From JBGPLJ01 sp041486385 (GTDB taxonomy: Bacteria > Pseudomonadota > Gammaproteobacteria > Steroidobacterales > Steroidobacteraceae): 8,334 bases of DNA. The stretch's first letter is position 1; each line of letters starts with the position of its first letter. Of the stretch, positions 6,721-8,334 are shown in pieces. Position numbers and translations under genes: made by a program. The notes under the pieces were generated by a model that did not search any database, was not told the DNA's origin, and saw only the letters and a program-made list of their open reading frames with translations. The stretch spans positions 1 through 8,334 of the forward strand of contig JBGPLJ010000153.1 in the NCBI GenBank assembly GCA_041486385.1, written 5' to 3'.

Positions 6721-6807
6721 GACCCGCATGCTGGCGAGGTACAAATGGCACGATACCGGCTCACCGCGGTTCGTGGCTCGGAGTTCAGAAGCTTTAGTTA
6801 AGTTGCC

Positions 6808-7040
6808 GATCACACGAGAGTTTCTCCCTTATCCACAGTTCCTGTGGATAACTCTGTGAATGAGATCAATGCTGACCTCAACAATACGGCTTGTTTCTAC
6901 ATTTCTGTTGTTTTGTTCAAAAAATAGTCACATGGGTTTCATATTTACAATCAGAGACTTAGCCGCCCTATGTCAGCTACTGCAGGCACAATCAGTCGCA
7001 TCTCATCGCTGCAGGCTCCATTGTCTGCCCCTGTGCATAA
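6808..7040. promoter_or_regulatory. DnaA-box cluster with AT-rich tract, oriC-like or DnaA-regulatory element
   Basis: Most of the gene-free stretch 6645-6991 is this element. TTATCCACA at 6829-6837 and its reverse complement at 6843-6851 are perfect DnaA boxes forming a 10-bp-arm inverted repeat with three bases between. TGTGAATGA at 6855-6863 equals the E. coli oriC R5M box. TGTGCATAA at 7032-7040, inside the end of hemW, fits TTATNCACA. GATC occurs at 6808 and 6864. An 80-base tract (6881-6960) is about 31% GC by hand count in a GC-rich background. It holds TTTCTGTTGTTTT (6902-6914), matching 9 of 11 fixed positions of the E. coli 13-mer GATCTNTTNTTTT. It could be the chromosomal origin, a DARS- or datA-like site, or DnaA control of rpmE. 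Confidence 0.7.
6829..6851. repeat. Perfect inverted pair of DnaA boxes
   Basis: The arm TTATCCACAG (6829-6838) is repeated in inverse at 6842-6851 with TTC between. Each arm contains the exact nine-base high-affinity DnaA site. Two perfect boxes this close and symmetrically placed are very unlikely by chance in DNA of this composition. Confidence 0.85.
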
Positions 7041-8218
7041 GAATCGGCGGGGTCCACCGGGCTTTCCGCGAGGAATAACTGCAGCAGATCATTGAGAAAA
7101 CGGTAACCAAGCTCGCTGCAACGCCACGCTTCATGGCCGCTTTGCTCCAACAGTCCACGGTTGCTCGCCCGCGCAATCGCCTTCGCCAGGGTCGCCACCG
7201 GTGAGCCAGTTCGCGACTCATAGAGCGCCCGCGAGAATCCGGCCTTGAGGCGCAGGCCATTCAGGACGAATTCGAACGGCAAGTCCGCGGTCCCGATGTC
7301 ACAAGCGCTGGGCGCGTGGCCAGACTCGATCGACTCCATGTATTCCCGTGGGCTGCGTGGTCGCTCGGTCCGCGCAATTCGACCTTGCCGAACATCCGTA
7401 AGCTTGCCGTGAGCGCCAGCTCCGATGCCGACGTAATCGCCGAATTCCCAGTAGTTGCGATTGTGCTGGCAGTCGCGGCCAGGTCGCGCATAGGCGGACA
7501 CTTCGTACTGAGCAAAGCCATGGTCGGCAATGCGCGCCTGACTCTCCAGCTGCATCTGCCAGGTTTCATCGTCCGCAGGCAGAGCGGGCGGGGCATGAAA
7601 GAAGGCGGTCCCGGGTTCCAGCGTCAACTGATAGTGGGACAGATGACTTGGCGCGAGCGCAAGCGCCGCTTCGAGATCAGCGATCGCCTCTGCCGGTGTC
7701 TGGTCAGGCAATCCATACATTAGATCGAGATTGAAGTTCTCGATGCCGGCGCTCGCAAGTTCAGCGACCGCGACCCGCGTGTCATGCGCTGAATGTATGC
7801 GACCGAGCCGTTCCAGATGCCGTGCATTGAAACTCTGCGCGCCGAGCGAGACGCGATTTACGCCAGCCGCGCGGTATTCGGAAAATCGGCCGCGTTCTAT
7901 CGTCCCCGGATTGGCCTCGAGAGTCACTTCGACACCCGGAAGAAATCTCGCGAATCGCCTGAGGCCTGCGAACAAGCGATCGATGGCGTCGGGCGTAAAG
8001 AGGCTCGGTGTCCCGCCTCCCAGGAAAACTGTCGTAACCGGCCGCTCACCGAGCCCAGCCATCTGTCGCTCGAAGTCGCGCACCAACAGCTCGACGTAGC
8101 GCTGCTCCGGCACCGATCCTCTGATCGCGTGCGAATTGAAATCGCAGTACGGACACTTTCTGACACACCAGGGAAAATGCACATACAAGGCAAGAGGCGG
8201 CGTCTGCAGCAACGTCAT
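6992..8218 (-). CDS. hemW: HemW, radical SAM haem chaperone
   Basis: Cytoplasmic radical SAM-family protein that binds haem and hands it to respiratory enzymes; formerly annotated as oxygen-independent coproporphyrinogen III oxidase-like. It has the 4Fe-4S motif C18-x3-C22-x2-C25 followed by DFNSH, the GGGTPS segment (67-72), EANPGT (101-106), GVNRVSLGAQSF (119-130) and HNRNYW (252-257), the HNxxYW haem-binding signature. It lacks the N-terminal extension of true HemN. The conserved core ends at LFLAE (381-385); 23 further residues, to MRCD, go beyond the E. coli end and overlap the DnaA-box region. The ATG overlaps the rdgB stop as ATGA, indicating translational coupling. No good terminator is seen after the stop. 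Confidence 0.96.
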   Translation of the reverse strand: MTLLQTPPLALYVHFPWCVRKCPYCDFNSHAIRGSVPEQRYVELLVRDFERQMAGLGERPVTTVFLGGGTPSLFTPDAIDRLFAGLRRFARFLPGVEVTLEANPGTIERGRFSEYRAAGVNRVSLGAQSFNARHLERLGRIHSAHDTRVAVAELASAGIENFNLDLMYGLPDQTPAEAIADLEAALALAPSHLSHYQLTLEPGTAFFHAPPALPADDETWQMQLESQARIADHGFAQYEVSAYARPGRDCQHNRNYWEFGDYVGIGAGAHGKLTDVRQGRIARTERPRSPREYMESIESGHAPSACDIGTADLPFEFVLNGLRLKAGFSRALYESRTGSPVATLAKAIARASNRGLLEQSGHEAWRCSELGYRFLNDLLQLFLAESPVDPADSYAQGQTMEPAAMRCD

Positions 8219-8334
8219 GACACCGCCCCGATGCCAGTTTGCGCGCCAGGCAATGCGGCAAGTAAAGCCCGCAGGGCCTGCCCGCGGTGGCTCATGGCGT
8301 TTTTCACTCCGGGGTCGAGCTCCGCTGCCGTCAA
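8215..8334 (-). CDS. rdgB: RdgB/HAM1 dITP/XTP pyrophosphatase, C-terminal end only
   Basis: The last 39 codons of a gene that begins outside the right edge, read leftward to the TGA at 8217-8215. The peptide contains TAAELDP, then NAMSHRGQALRALLAAL, the characteristic RdgB ending (SHRGQAL with the substrate-contacting SHR), followed by a 13-residue tail. RdgB hydrolyses non-canonical purine triphosphates such as dITP and XTP to monophosphates. The stop overlaps the hemW start, and rdgB-hemW is a well-known gammaproteobacterial gene pair, which supports the call despite the short length. Confidence 0.92.
   Translation of the reverse strand: MTAAELDPGVKNAMSHRGQALRALLAALPGAQTGIGAVS

Noticed and set aside
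6645..6764. N-terminal extension of rpmE to 6764
   Set aside because: It would cover the promoter and leader and has no similarity to L31, which begins at MKTEIHP.
6829..6851. Inverted repeat read as a hemW transcription terminator
   Set aside because: The arms are exact DnaA boxes, the stem is AT-rich, no U-run follows, and it is about 140 bases from the hemW stop.

Overview
The window reads as ordinary chromosomal DNA of a GC-rich gammaproteobacterium. It has dense, well-conserved housekeeping genes: PBP1A, type II citrate synthase, L31, and an RdgB-HemW pair. I see no insertion sequence, prophage, CRISPR array, tRNA or rRNA. The protein sequences and the rdgB-hemW pairing look gammaproteobacterial. 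A group near Xanthomonadales, Nevskiales or Steroidobacterales is a guess, not a demonstration.

Layout from left to right. Bases 1-225 are a divergent regulatory region. On the minus strand it carries a clear GEMM-I (cyclic di-GMP class I) riboswitch aptamer whose target gene lies beyond the left edge. On the plus strand it carries the short leader of mrcA. Then come mrcA (226-2661, +, penicillin-binding protein 1A) and a 203-residue conserved protein of unknown function (2699-3310, +). From there every gene is on the minus strand: gltA (3337-4635), a secreted M48 zinc metalloprotease (4768-6252), rpmE (6435-6644), hemW (6992-8218), and the last 39 codons of rdgB (8215-8334), which overlaps hemW by ATGA. 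Good sigma-70-type promoters can be read for the M48 gene and for rpmE, and a strong hairpin at 6355-6383 separates the two.

Two non-coding elements deserve attention. The first is the c-di-GMP riboswitch, back to back with the mrcA promoter. In many gammaproteobacteria the gene divergent from PBP1A is pilM, the head of pilMNOPQ, so the switch may control type IV pilus assembly; that is inference. The second is the gap between hemW and rpmE. It holds two perfect DnaA boxes in inverted orientation 5 bases apart, a third box identical to the E. coli oriC R5M site, a fourth TTATNCACA match nearby, two GATC sites, and an 80-bp tract of about 31% GC containing a close match to the E. coli oriC 13-mer. 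This is an origin-like or DnaA-regulatory element (oriC, DARS or datA type) in a context not usual for oriC.

The genes have unrelated jobs: peptidoglycan synthesis (mrcA), TCA cycle entry (gltA), envelope proteolysis (M48), translation (rpmE), haem delivery (hemW) and nucleotide-pool cleaning (rdgB). mrcA and the downstream unknown gene may be co-transcribed, and rdgB-hemW certainly looks like one operon.
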